Shown here piece after piece: positions 50,286 to 56,939 of a DNA stretch of 64,000 nucleotides (the first letter of the stretch is position 1; each line of letters begins with the position of its first letter). The DNA comes from Thermus brockianus (GTDB taxonomy: Bacteria > Deinococcota > Deinococci > Deinococcales > Thermaceae): contig NZ_CP016312.1 of assembly GCF_001880325.1 (NCBI RefSeq), positions 1,302,001 through 1,366,000 on the forward strand, written 5' to 3'. Below the pieces are notes generated by a model, which saw only the letters and a program-made list of their open reading frames with translations, was not told where the DNA came from and made no database searches. The position numbers and the translations under genes were made by a program.

Positions 50286-50569
50286 CCACCTACACCTAGC
50301 GTTACGATATCTTTCTCTACGCGCCGCCGGGCTCCGGGGTAGGGAGCGTGATCCTCCTGGACGCCTCGGATAACCCCTTGGATGCCCCCTTCCTCATCCC
50401 CCAGGCTTGCCTGCCCTCCAGCGCGGATCCTTGCGGTCCTTATGTGCGCACCTACCAGAAAAAGGCTTCCACTCCCCTTCTGCCGGTGCAAGCGGTAAAG
50501 TACCGCACGGTTTCCGCCAACGGGCAGTCCAAGGTGGTGCCCTTGCCGGCCCCGATAGAGCTCTACTGA
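50282..50569 (+). pseudogene. small broken ORF coupled to rex
   Basis: A GTG at 50282 overlaps the rex stop by 4 bases and reads five codons to an in-frame TAG at 50297-50299; the same frame then stays open to 50569 (RYDIFLYAPPG ... QSKVVPLPAPIELY). An internal GTG at 50348 could give a 73-residue product. No family is recognised. The layout suggests either a coupled small gene with a nonsense mutation or the 3' remnant of a larger gene. The 330 bases between rex and the next gene hold nothing else I can support. Confidence 0.4.
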
Positions 50570-50602
50570 AGGGGTAGTACGGAGGGGTTGGGCGGTTGGG
50601 GC

Positions 50603-50608
50603 TATACT
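50603..50608 (+). promoter_or_regulatory. -10 box of the polyprenyl synthase gene (leaderless)
   Basis: TATACT ends 7 bases before the GTG at 50616. Confidence 0.6.
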
Positions 50609-50615
50609 GGGGGGC

Positions 50616-51563
50616 GTGACGGTCCACGAGGCCCTCGAGGCCCCTCTCCTGCGCTTTGAGGAAGCCCTGTCCGAGCTGGTTCGGTCCGAAGTCCTCTTCA
50701 TCCGCCTCATCCACCAGGACCTGGTGACCGCTGGGGGCAAGCGCATCCGCCCCCGGCTCGTCTTTTTGGCCTCGGGGGCCTTGGGCGGGGCGCCTTATGA
50801 CCTGGAGCTCGCCCTGGCCGTGGAGCTCCTCCACTCCGCCACCCTCCTCCACGACGACCTCATTGACGACGCCGAGACCCGCCGGGGCAAGGAGGCCGCC
50901 TTCCGCAAGTACGGCAACGCCGTCTCCGTGCTTTCCGGGGACTTCCTCCTTTCAAGGCTCCTCTTCGTCATCGCCAAAACGGGGCGCATGGAGCTGGTGG
51001 AGCGCTTCGCCGAGGTGGCCAAGACGTTGTCCGAAGGGGAGGTGCTCCAGTTCCAGGTGGCGGCCCTGGAGGACTACTCCCTGGAGAACTACGAGCGGAT
51101 CATCACCGCCAAGACCGCCGTCCTCATGGCCCTTTGCACCGAGGGGCCGGCCCTTTTGAAGGGCGAGGCGGAGGAGGTGCGGGAGGCCCTCCGCCGCTTC
51201 GGCCTCCTCTATGGCCAGGCTTTCCAGATGCGGGACGACTACCTGGACCTCATGGGTACCCCGGAGACATTGGGTAAGCCCGTGGGGGGGGACGTGCGGG
51301 AGGGGAAGGCCACCCTCATCACCCTTCTCCTCATGGAGCGCTTCCCTGAGGTGCGGGAGATCTTAAGGCGCAAGGGGCGCGAAGCGGGGGACCTGGAGCG
51401 GCTCAGGGCCTTGGCCCAAGAGAGCGGGGTGGCCAAGGAAGTGGAAGAAAGGATTCGCCAGCGGGCCGAGGCGGCGGCCAGGGCCCTCCTTCCCTTGCCG
51501 GATAGCCCCTACAAGGAGGCCCTGAAAGCCCTGGCCCTCAAGGAGGCCAAGCGGCTTTCCTAA
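50616..51563 (+). CDS. polyprenyl diphosphate synthase
   Basis: 315 residues. It adds isopentenyl diphosphate units to make a long prenyl chain. Seen: GGKRIRPRLVFL, the first aspartate-rich motif LLHDDLIDDAETRRG, KTAVLMALCTEG and the second motif QMRDDYLDLMG. Menaquinone is the likely end use in this aerobe, as mqnD is also in the window. Chain length cannot be read. The GTG start follows a -10 box by 7 bases. Confidence 0.9.
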   Translation: MTVHEALEAPLLRFEEALSELVRSEVLFIRLIHQDLVTAGGKRIRPRLVFLASGALGGAPYDLELALAVELLHSATLLHDDLIDDAETRRGKEAAFRKYGNAVSVLSGDFLLSRLLFVIAKTGRMELVERFAEVAKTLSEGEVLQFQVAALEDYSLENYERIITAKTAVLMALCTEGPALLKGEAEEVREALRRFGLLYGQAFQMRDDYLDLMGTPETLGKPVGGDVREGKATLITLLLMERFPEVREILRRKGREAGDLERLRALAQESGVAKEVEERIRQRAEAAARALLPLPDSPYKEALKALALKEAKRLS

Positions 51564-51590
51564 GGGGCATTTAGTCCTAAAGGGGCGGGG

Positions 51591-51596
51591 TATAAT
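51591..51596 (+). promoter_or_regulatory. -10 box of the gdhA-gdhB operon
   Basis: A perfect TATAAT 16 bases before the gdhA ATG (51613), with an AGGTGATG ribosome site between. No good -35 box is visible. Confidence 0.6.
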
Positions 51597-51612
51597 CCCC
51601 CCAGGTGATGCT

Positions 51613-52872
51613 ATGAGCCTGCCCGCATACCGCCCTCCCGAGGACCCCGGCCTCTGGGAGGCTTTTTTGGAGCGGCTAGAAAAGACCTTAAAGGTGGCGG
51701 CCATCCACCCCACCACGGTGGAGTACCTGGCCCACCCCAAGCGGCTCGTCACGGTTTCCCTGCCTGTGGTAATGGATGACGGCAAGGTGCGGGTGTTCCA
51801 GGGCTACCGGGTGGTGCACGACATCGCCCGGGGGCCCGCCAAAGGAGGGGTGCGCCTCCACCCCAAGGTGACCCTGGGCCAGACCGCCGGCCTGGCCGCC
51901 TGGATGACCCTGAAGGCGGCGGTCTACGACCTGCCCTTTGGCGGGGCGGCGGGAGGGGTGGCGGTGGACCCCAAGCTCCTCTCCCCGAGGGAGCTTGAGC
52001 GCCTGGTGCGCCGCTACACCGCCGAGCTCGTCACCCTCATCGGCCCGGACATGGACATCCTGGGGCCCGACGTGGGCACCGACCAACAGGTGATGGCCTG
52101 GATCATGGACACCTACTCCATGACCGTGGGCTCCACCGTGCCCGGGGTGGTGACGGGGAAACCCCACGCCTTGGGGGGCACCGAGGGGCGGGACGACGCC
52201 GCCGGGCTTGGGGTGGCCCTGGTCTTGGCGGAGCTCGCCAAGAGGCGGGGCTTACCCCTAAAGGGGGCCAAGGTGGCGGTCCAGGGCTTCGGCCAGGTGG
52301 GGGGGAGCTTCGCCCTCCACGCCGAGCGTTTGGGCCTGAGGGTGGTGGCGGTTTCCACGAGCCGGGGGGCCCTTTACCGGGAGGAGGGGCTTCCCGTGGC
52401 CGAGCTCCTGGCTCACCACGAGGCCACGGGGGAGCTCCCCGAGTACAACCTTGACCCCAAGGAGCTCCTGGCCCTTCCCGTGGACTACCTGGTCCTGGCC
52501 GCTTTGGAAGGGGCCTTGGACGGGGAAGGGGCCAAGGGGGTAAGGGCCCAGGTGGTCCTGGAAGCGGCCAACTTTGGCCTTACTCCGGAGGCTGAGGCCT
52601 ACCTCCTGGGCAAGGGGGTTTTGGTGGTGCCCGACCTCCTCACCGGGGGCGGGGGGCTTTTGGCCAGCTACCTGGAGTGGGTGCAGGACCTGAACATGTT
52701 CTTCTGGACGGCGGAGGAAGTGCAGGCGAGCTTTGCCAAGAGCGTGGCCAAGGCCGTGGGCGAGGTGTGCGCCAAGGCCGAGGCCTTGGGCGCGGATTTG
52801 CGCACGGGGGCCATGGCCCTCGCCCTGGAGCGGGTGAACGAGGCCACGCGGCTTCGCGGCGTGTATCCCTAA
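51613..52872 (+). CDS. gdhA: glutamate dehydrogenase regulatory subunit
   Basis: 419 residues. It aligns along its whole length with the next gene's product, but the catalytic lysine of the family (LPYGGGKGG) is replaced: LPFGGAAGG, Ala at position 113. Other core strings remain ([34 protein letters not shown]). In Thermus thermophilus the paralogue pair forms a hetero-oligomer in which GdhA is the regulatory and GdhB the catalytic subunit; the sequence here fits that. It lies 11 bases before gdhB. Confidence 0.92.
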   Translation: MSLPAYRPPEDPGLWEAFLERLEKTLKVAAIHPTTVEYLAHPKRLVTVSLPVVMDDGKVRVFQGYRVVHDIARGPAKGGVRLHPKVTLGQTAGLAAWMTLKAAVYDLPFGGAAGGVAVDPKLLSPRELERLVRRYTAELVTLIGPDMDILGPDVGTDQQVMAWIMDTYSMTVGSTVPGVVTGKPHALGGTEGRDDAAGLGVALVLAELAKRRGLPLKGAKVAVQGFGQVGGSFALHAERLGLRVVAVSTSRGALYREEGLPVAELLAHHEATGELPEYNLDPKELLALPVDYLVLAALEGALDGEGAKGVRAQVVLEAANFGLTPEAEAYLLGKGVLVVPDLLTGGGGLLASYLEWVQDLNMFFWTAEEVQASFAKSVAKAVGEVCAKAEALGADLRTGAMALALERVNEATRLRGVYP

Positions 52873-52883
52873 AGAGGCGGCGT

Positions 52884-54158
52884 ATGAAGAGCGAACCCCT
52901 TTCCTACCTAGGCAAAGACGGCGGTCCTTGGGAGATTTTTACCGAGCAGGTGGACCGGGTGGTCCCCTACCTGGGGCGCTACGCCCCCTTGGCGGAAAGC
53001 CTCAAGCGGCCCAAGCGGGTCCTGATCGTGGACGTGCCCATCCACCTGGACGACGGCACCGTGGCCCACTTTGAGGGTTACCGCGTTCACCACAACACCG
53101 CCCGCGGTCCCGCCAAGGGCGGGGTGCGCTACCACCCCGAGGTTACCCTCTCCGAGGTCATGGCCTTGGCGGCCTGGATGACCATCAAGAACGCCGCCGT
53201 GGGCCTGCCCTACGGCGGGGGCAAAGGGGGTATCCGGGTGGACCCCAAGAAGCTTTCCCCCCACGAGTTAGAGCGCCTTACCCGCCGCTACACCTCGGAA
53301 ATCGGCATCCTCCTGGGCCCGGACCGGGACATCCCGGCCCCCGACGTGAACACCGGGGAGCGGGAGATGGCCTGGATGATGGACACCTTCTCCATGAACG
53401 TGGGCCGCACCGTGCCCGGGGTGGTGACGGGGAAGCCCATCGCCCTAGGGGGCTCCTTGGGGCGGCGGGACGCCACGGGCCGGGGGGTTTTCGTCACCGC
53501 GGCGGCGGCGGCGGAAAAGATTGGGCTTGCCATTGAAGGGAGCCGGGTTACGTTGCAGGGCTTTGGCAACGTGGGGAACGCCGCCGCCCGCATCTTCCAT
53601 GACCACGGGGCCCGGATCATCGCCGTGCAGGACCACACGGGGACCATCTACAACGAGGCGGGGATTGACCCTTACGACCTCCTCCGCCACGTGGGGGAGT
53701 ACGGGGGGGTGCGGGGCTACCCCAAGGCGGAGCCCCTGCCCAACCCGGAGTTCTGGGCGGTGCCCACGGACTTCCTCATCCCCGCCGCCTTGGAGAAGCA
53801 GATCACCGAGCACAACGCCTGGCGCATCCAGGCCAAGATCGTCGCCGAGGGGGCCAACGGCCCCACCACCCCCGCCGCGGACGACATCCTGCAGGAAAAG
53901 GGCGTCCTGGTGGTGCCGGACGTGATCGCCAACGCCGGGGGGGTCACGGTGAGCTACTTTGAGTGGGTGCAGGACTTCAACTCCTACTTCTGGACGGAGG
54001 AGGAGATTAACCAAAGGCTGGAAAGGGTCCTACGGAGCGCCTTTGAGGCGGTGTGGCAGGTGAGCCAGGAGAAGCGGATCCCCTTGCGCACCGCCGCCTA
54101 CGTGGTGGCCGCCACGAGGGTCCTCGAGGCCCGGGCCCTACGGGGGCTTTACCCCTAA
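52884..54158 (+). CDS. gdhB: glutamate dehydrogenase catalytic subunit
   Basis: 424 residues from ATG 52884; a longer frame back to 52677 is only overlap with gdhA. It interconverts glutamate with 2-oxoglutarate and ammonia. The catalytic lysine is present ([10 protein letters not shown]114), together with [24 protein letters not shown] and the Rossmann string [15 protein letters not shown]. Ribosome site AAAGAGGCGG. It works with GdhA as one complex. Confidence 0.95.
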   Translation: MKSEPLSYLGKDGGPWEIFTEQVDRVVPYLGRYAPLAESLKRPKRVLIVDVPIHLDDGTVAHFEGYRVHHNTARGPAKGGVRYHPEVTLSEVMALAAWMTIKNAAVGLPYGGGKGGIRVDPKKLSPHELERLTRRYTSEIGILLGPDRDIPAPDVNTGEREMAWMMDTFSMNVGRTVPGVVTGKPIALGGSLGRRDATGRGVFVTAAAAAEKIGLAIEGSRVTLQGFGNVGNAAARIFHDHGARIIAVQDHTGTIYNEAGIDPYDLLRHVGEYGGVRGYPKAEPLPNPEFWAVPTDFLIPAALEKQITEHNAWRIQAKIVAEGANGPTTPAADDILQEKGVLVVPDVIANAGGVTVSYFEWVQDFNSYFWTEEEINQRLERVLRSAFEAVWQVSQEKRIPLRTAAYVVAATRVLEARALRGLYP

Positions 54159-54163
54159 TGCGC

Positions 54164-54169
54164 TAGGCT
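54164..54169 (+). promoter_or_regulatory. -10 box of the acetyltransferase gene
   Basis: TAGGCT ends 7 bases before the GTG at 54177. Confidence 0.4.
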
Positions 54170-54176
54170 ATCCCTT

Positions 54177-54704
54177 GTGGACTGGCCCCGCTATGGCCGC
54201 GTGACCCTGAAGCCCTTTGGCGCGGGGCTCACCGAGGCAGAGTGGAAGGGCCTCTACGAGACCTTCCGCGACCCCGAGGTGGCGGAGTGGAACGGCTCTA
54301 GCCCCTTGCGCACCCCCTTTTGGCTCTTCAAGCGCTTTGTCCAGGCGGAGATGCGGCGGAAGGACCGCCTGGCCTTCGCCATCCTGGACGAGAAGGGGGA
54401 GTACCTGGGTACCCTGGAGCTTTACGACCTCACCCCGGAAGAGGCCACCTTGGGCATCCTCATCGGCAAAAAGGAGCGCTGGGGCCAAGGCTACGGCACG
54501 GAGGCGGTGCGGGCGGCCTTGGCCTACGCCTTTGACGTCCTGGGCCTTAGGCGGGTGAAGCTCCGCACCTATGCCCACAACCTCCGGGCCCGGCGGGCTT
54601 TTCAGAAGGCGGGCTTCCGCGAGGTGGGCTTAGGTCCCGGGCCCCAAGGCAAGGAGGACGTGTACATGGAGGTGCGCCGTGAGGATTTTGGCCCCGAGGC
54701 TTAG
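54177..54704 (+). CDS. GNAT acetyltransferase, RimJ/RimL type
   Basis: 175 residues from GTG 54177. Seen: VTLKPFGAGLTEAEWKGLYE, LGTLELYDLTPEEATLGILI, the acetyl-CoA pyrophosphate motif KERWGQGYGTEAVRAAL and the end strand LRTYAHNLRARRAFQKAGF. It would acetylate an amino group of a protein terminus or small molecule; the target is unknown. The next gene starts 26 bases inside its end. Confidence 0.85.
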   Translation: MDWPRYGRVTLKPFGAGLTEAEWKGLYETFRDPEVAEWNGSSPLRTPFWLFKRFVQAEMRRKDRLAFAILDEKGEYLGTLELYDLTPEEATLGILIGKKERWGQGYGTEAVRAALAYAFDVLGLRRVKLRTYAHNLRARRAFQKAGFREVGLGPGPQGKEDVYMEVRREDFGPEA

Positions 54705-55569
54705 GGAAGAGGTCTTCGCCCTCCTGCCCGAGGGGGTGGAGGTGCGCTTTCTGGACGAGGCTTGGCCGGAGGCGGCGGACTTCTTTATCCCCCCCTTTGG
54801 CCAGGAGGCCTTGGTGCGGAAGGTGTTGGCGGAGGTGGAGGTCAAGGTGGTCCAGACCCTTTCCGCCGGGGTGGACTGGGTCCTCCCCATGGTCCCCGAA
54901 GGCGTGGTGCTCTGCGACGGCTCGGGCATCCACGACGTCCCCGTGGCGGAGTGGGTGGCGATGGCCCTCCTCGCCCTCCTCAAGGACCTGCCGGGCTTCC
55001 TGGAGGCGCAGAGGGAAGGGCGCTGGGCCCCCAAGCGGCTTCAGGACCTGGAGGGCAAGGCCATCCTCCTCCTGGGCTACGGGGCCATTGGCCGGGCGGT
55101 GGCGGAAAGGCTTAGGCCCTTTGGGGTGGAACTCCTCCCCGTGGCCCGCCACGCCCGCCCTGGGGTCTACACTCCCCAGGACCTCCCGCATCTTCTGCCC
55201 CAGGCGGATGCCGTGGTGGTTCTGCTTCCCCTTACCCCCGAAACCCGGGGGCTGGTGGACCGGGATTTTCTTTCCTGGATGAAGCCGGGAGCCCTTTTGG
55301 TGAATGCTGGCCGGGGGCCAGTGGTGGACACAGAAGCCCTCCTCGAGGCGCTACGGGAGGGAAAGGTTCGGGCGGCCTTGGATGTCACTGACCCTGAGCC
55401 TCTGCCTTCCGACCATCCTCTTTGGCAGGCTCCTGGAGTCCTCATCACCCCGCATGTGGCTGGGCTTTCCCAGGGTTTCCACCGCCGGGCGGCCCGGTTT
55501 TTGGCGGAGCAGGTGGGGCGATACCTCCGGGGTGAGCCCCTTAGGAACGTGGTTTTGGAGGGATACTGA
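54679..55569 (+). CDS. D-isomer 2-hydroxyacid dehydrogenase
   Basis: 296 residues from GTG 54679. NAD-dependent reduction of 2-oxoacids. Seen: Rossmann motif ILLLGYGAIGRAVAERL, catalytic Arg in LLVNAGRGPVVDTEALLEAL, Glu in DVTDPEPLPSDHPLW and catalytic His in TPHVAGLSQGF. The substrate could be glyoxylate/hydroxypyruvate or a larger oxoacid. It shares one base with the following MoaD-like gene. Confidence 0.88.
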   Translation: MRILAPRLREEVFALLPEGVEVRFLDEAWPEAADFFIPPFGQEALVRKVLAEVEVKVVQTLSAGVDWVLPMVPEGVVLCDGSGIHDVPVAEWVAMALLALLKDLPGFLEAQREGRWAPKRLQDLEGKAILLLGYGAIGRAVAERLRPFGVELLPVARHARPGVYTPQDLPHLLPQADAVVVLLPLTPETRGLVDRDFLSWMKPGALLVNAGRGPVVDTEALLEALREGKVRAALDVTDPEPLPSDHPLWQAPGVLITPHVAGLSQGFHRRAARFLAEQVGRYLRGEPLRNVVLEGY

Positions 55570-55790
55570 TGAAGTTGGTCCTTCACGGGGACCTTAGGCG
55601 GTTTGGAGAAGTCCTCGAGGTGGAGGCCAAGACGCCCAAGGAAGCCCTGGAGAAGCTGGGCATTCCCCTGGAGGAGGCCTGGCTTCTGGCGGTGGGTGGA
55701 AGGATGGTGGAGCCCCACGAGGAAGTGGAGGGCCCCCTCGAGGTCTACCCCCCCATCGCCGGGGGTGGTATACTGGAAGTCCTGCCCTAA
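55569..55790 (+). CDS. MoaD/ThiS-like beta-grasp protein with a C-terminal tail
   Basis: 73 residues. The ubiquitin-like pattern is clear (MKLVLHGDLRRFGE, then ALEKLGIPLEEAWLLAVGG and VYPPIAGGG). In sulfur carriers the chain ends in Gly-Gly, which is activated; here six more residues (ILEVLP) follow the glycines, so it would need trimming or does not act as a carrier. No thiamine or molybdopterin gene is adjacent. It is coupled to the dehydrogenase by a one-base overlap. Confidence 0.7.
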   Translation: MKLVLHGDLRRFGEVLEVEAKTPKEALEKLGIPLEEAWLLAVGGRMVEPHEEVEGPLEVYPPIAGGGILEVLP

Positions 55791-55852
55791 AGGCAGGGGG
55801 CGCGAACAAGGGGGGAGCCGCCCGACGCCCACCCCGCGTAGAAAGGAGAAGG
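55766..55852 (+). promoter_or_regulatory. promoter and structured leader of the DHS-like gene
   Basis: TGGTATACT (extended -10, TATACT at 55769-55774) lies inside the end of the MoaD-like gene. The leader of about 70 bases begins with the hairpin CCTGCC-CTAAA-GGCAGG, then a run of G and C-rich segments that can pair (GGGGGG near 55810, CACCCC near 55831), and ends with the ribosome site AAAGGAGAAGG. I do not recognise a known riboswitch. Confidence 0.5.
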
Positions 55853-56875
55853 ATGGAGAAGAAAGAACTCCTCTCTACGCCCGTGGTTCCCATAGACATC
55901 AAGGCCTTTGACGCTGGGCCCATCCTCGAGGCCATGGGCAAGACTGCCTTCCAGGCCCGGAACCTCTACCGGGCGGCGGAGATCTACCTCAGGATGCTGG
56001 AGGACGACGCCGGCGTCATCCTCACCCTGGCGGGGAGCCTGGTTTCCGCGGGCCAGGGCCTCATCATCCACGACCTCATCCGGAAGGGCCTGGTGGACGT
56101 TATCGTGGCCACCGGGGCCAACATTGTGGACCAGGACTTCTTTGAGGCCTTGGGCCACCGCCACTACCAGGGAGACCCCAAGGCTGACGATGAAGCCCTT
56201 AGGCAGCTTTGGATCGACCGCATCTACGACACCTACATCGACGAGGAGGAGCTCCGCCACACGGACTACACCATCGCCGAGATCGCCGATTCCCTGGAGC
56301 CTAGGCCCTACTCCAGCCGGGAGTTCATCTGGCACATGGGCCGCTACCTGGCGGAAAGGGGCCTGGGGGAGAAGAGCATCGTCCGGGCTGCTTACGAGGA
56401 GGGGGTGCCCATCTTCGTGCCTGCCTTCTCCGACTCCTCCGCAGGCTTCGGCCTGGTCTACCACCAGGTGAAAAACCCCAAGGCCCACGTGACCATTGAC
56501 TCCGTGGCGGATTTCCGCGAGCTCACGGAGATCAAGCTCAAGGCGGGGACCACGGGGCTCGTGATGCTCGGGGGCGGGGTGCCCAAGAACTTCGCCCAGG
56601 ACATCGTGGTGGCGGCGGAGGTCTTGGGCCACCCGGTGGAGATGCACAAGTACGCCATCCAGATCACCGTGGCCGATGAGCGGGATGGGGGGCTTTCCGG
56701 CTCCACCCTTTCCGAGGCGCAAAGCTGGGGCAAGGTGGACGCCGCCCTTTCCCAGATGGTCTTCGCCGAGGCCACCCTGGCCTTCCCCCTCCTCGCCTCC
56801 TACGTCTACCACCGGGCCCCCATGCGGGCCAAGCGGCGCTACGCCGACCTCTTCCGGCGGGAAGTGCCCGCTTAG
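55853..56875 (+). CDS. deoxyhypusine synthase-like protein
   Basis: 340 residues along the whole deoxyhypusine synthase fold: GVILTLAGSLVSAGQGLIIHDLI, ATGANIVDQDFFEALGH, FVPAFSDSSAGFG, VMLGGGVPKNF and EAQSWGKVDAALSQMVFAEA, where the Lys matches the catalytic lysine. Bacteria lack eIF5A, so bacterial members instead transfer the aminobutyl group of spermidine to small amines, for instance making homospermidine. Thermus makes many unusual polyamines, which fits, but the exact substrate is inference. It is followed by a strong terminator. Confidence 0.88.
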   Translation: MEKKELLSTPVVPIDIKAFDAGPILEAMGKTAFQARNLYRAAEIYLRMLEDDAGVILTLAGSLVSAGQGLIIHDLIRKGLVDVIVATGANIVDQDFFEALGHRHYQGDPKADDEALRQLWIDRIYDTYIDEEELRHTDYTIAEIADSLEPRPYSSREFIWHMGRYLAERGLGEKSIVRAAYEEGVPIFVPAFSDSSAGFGLVYHQVKNPKAHVTIDSVADFRELTEIKLKAGTTGLVMLGGGVPKNFAQDIVVAAEVLGHPVEMHKYAIQITVADERDGGLSGSTLSEAQSWGKVDAALSQMVFAEATLAFPLLASYVYHRAPMRAKRRYADLFRREVPA

Positions 56876-56889
56876 GCCTTGGGCGCCCC

Positions 56890-56923
56890 CAGGGGGGTGG
56901 CTTTACCACCCCCCTGCCTTTTT
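56890..56923 (+). terminator. rho-independent terminator after the DHS-like gene
   Basis: CAGGGGGGTGG (56890-56900) pairs perfectly with CCACCCCCCTG (56906-56916), loop CTTTA, then CC and five T. Confidence 0.92.
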
Positions 56924-56925
56924 GG

Positions 56926-56931
56926 TACACT
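56926..56931 (+). promoter_or_regulatory. -10 box of the fusion-protein gene (leaderless)
   Basis: TACACT ends 8 bases before the ATG at 56940 and begins 3 bases after the preceding terminator T-run. Confidence 0.6.
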
Positions 56932-56939
56932 CCCGGCAA

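Noticed and set aside
55780-55852. Known riboswitch class in the DHS-like leader
   Set aside because: The GACG string and G/C hairpins recall guanidine or SAM-type elements only loosely; the required consensus positions could not be matched.
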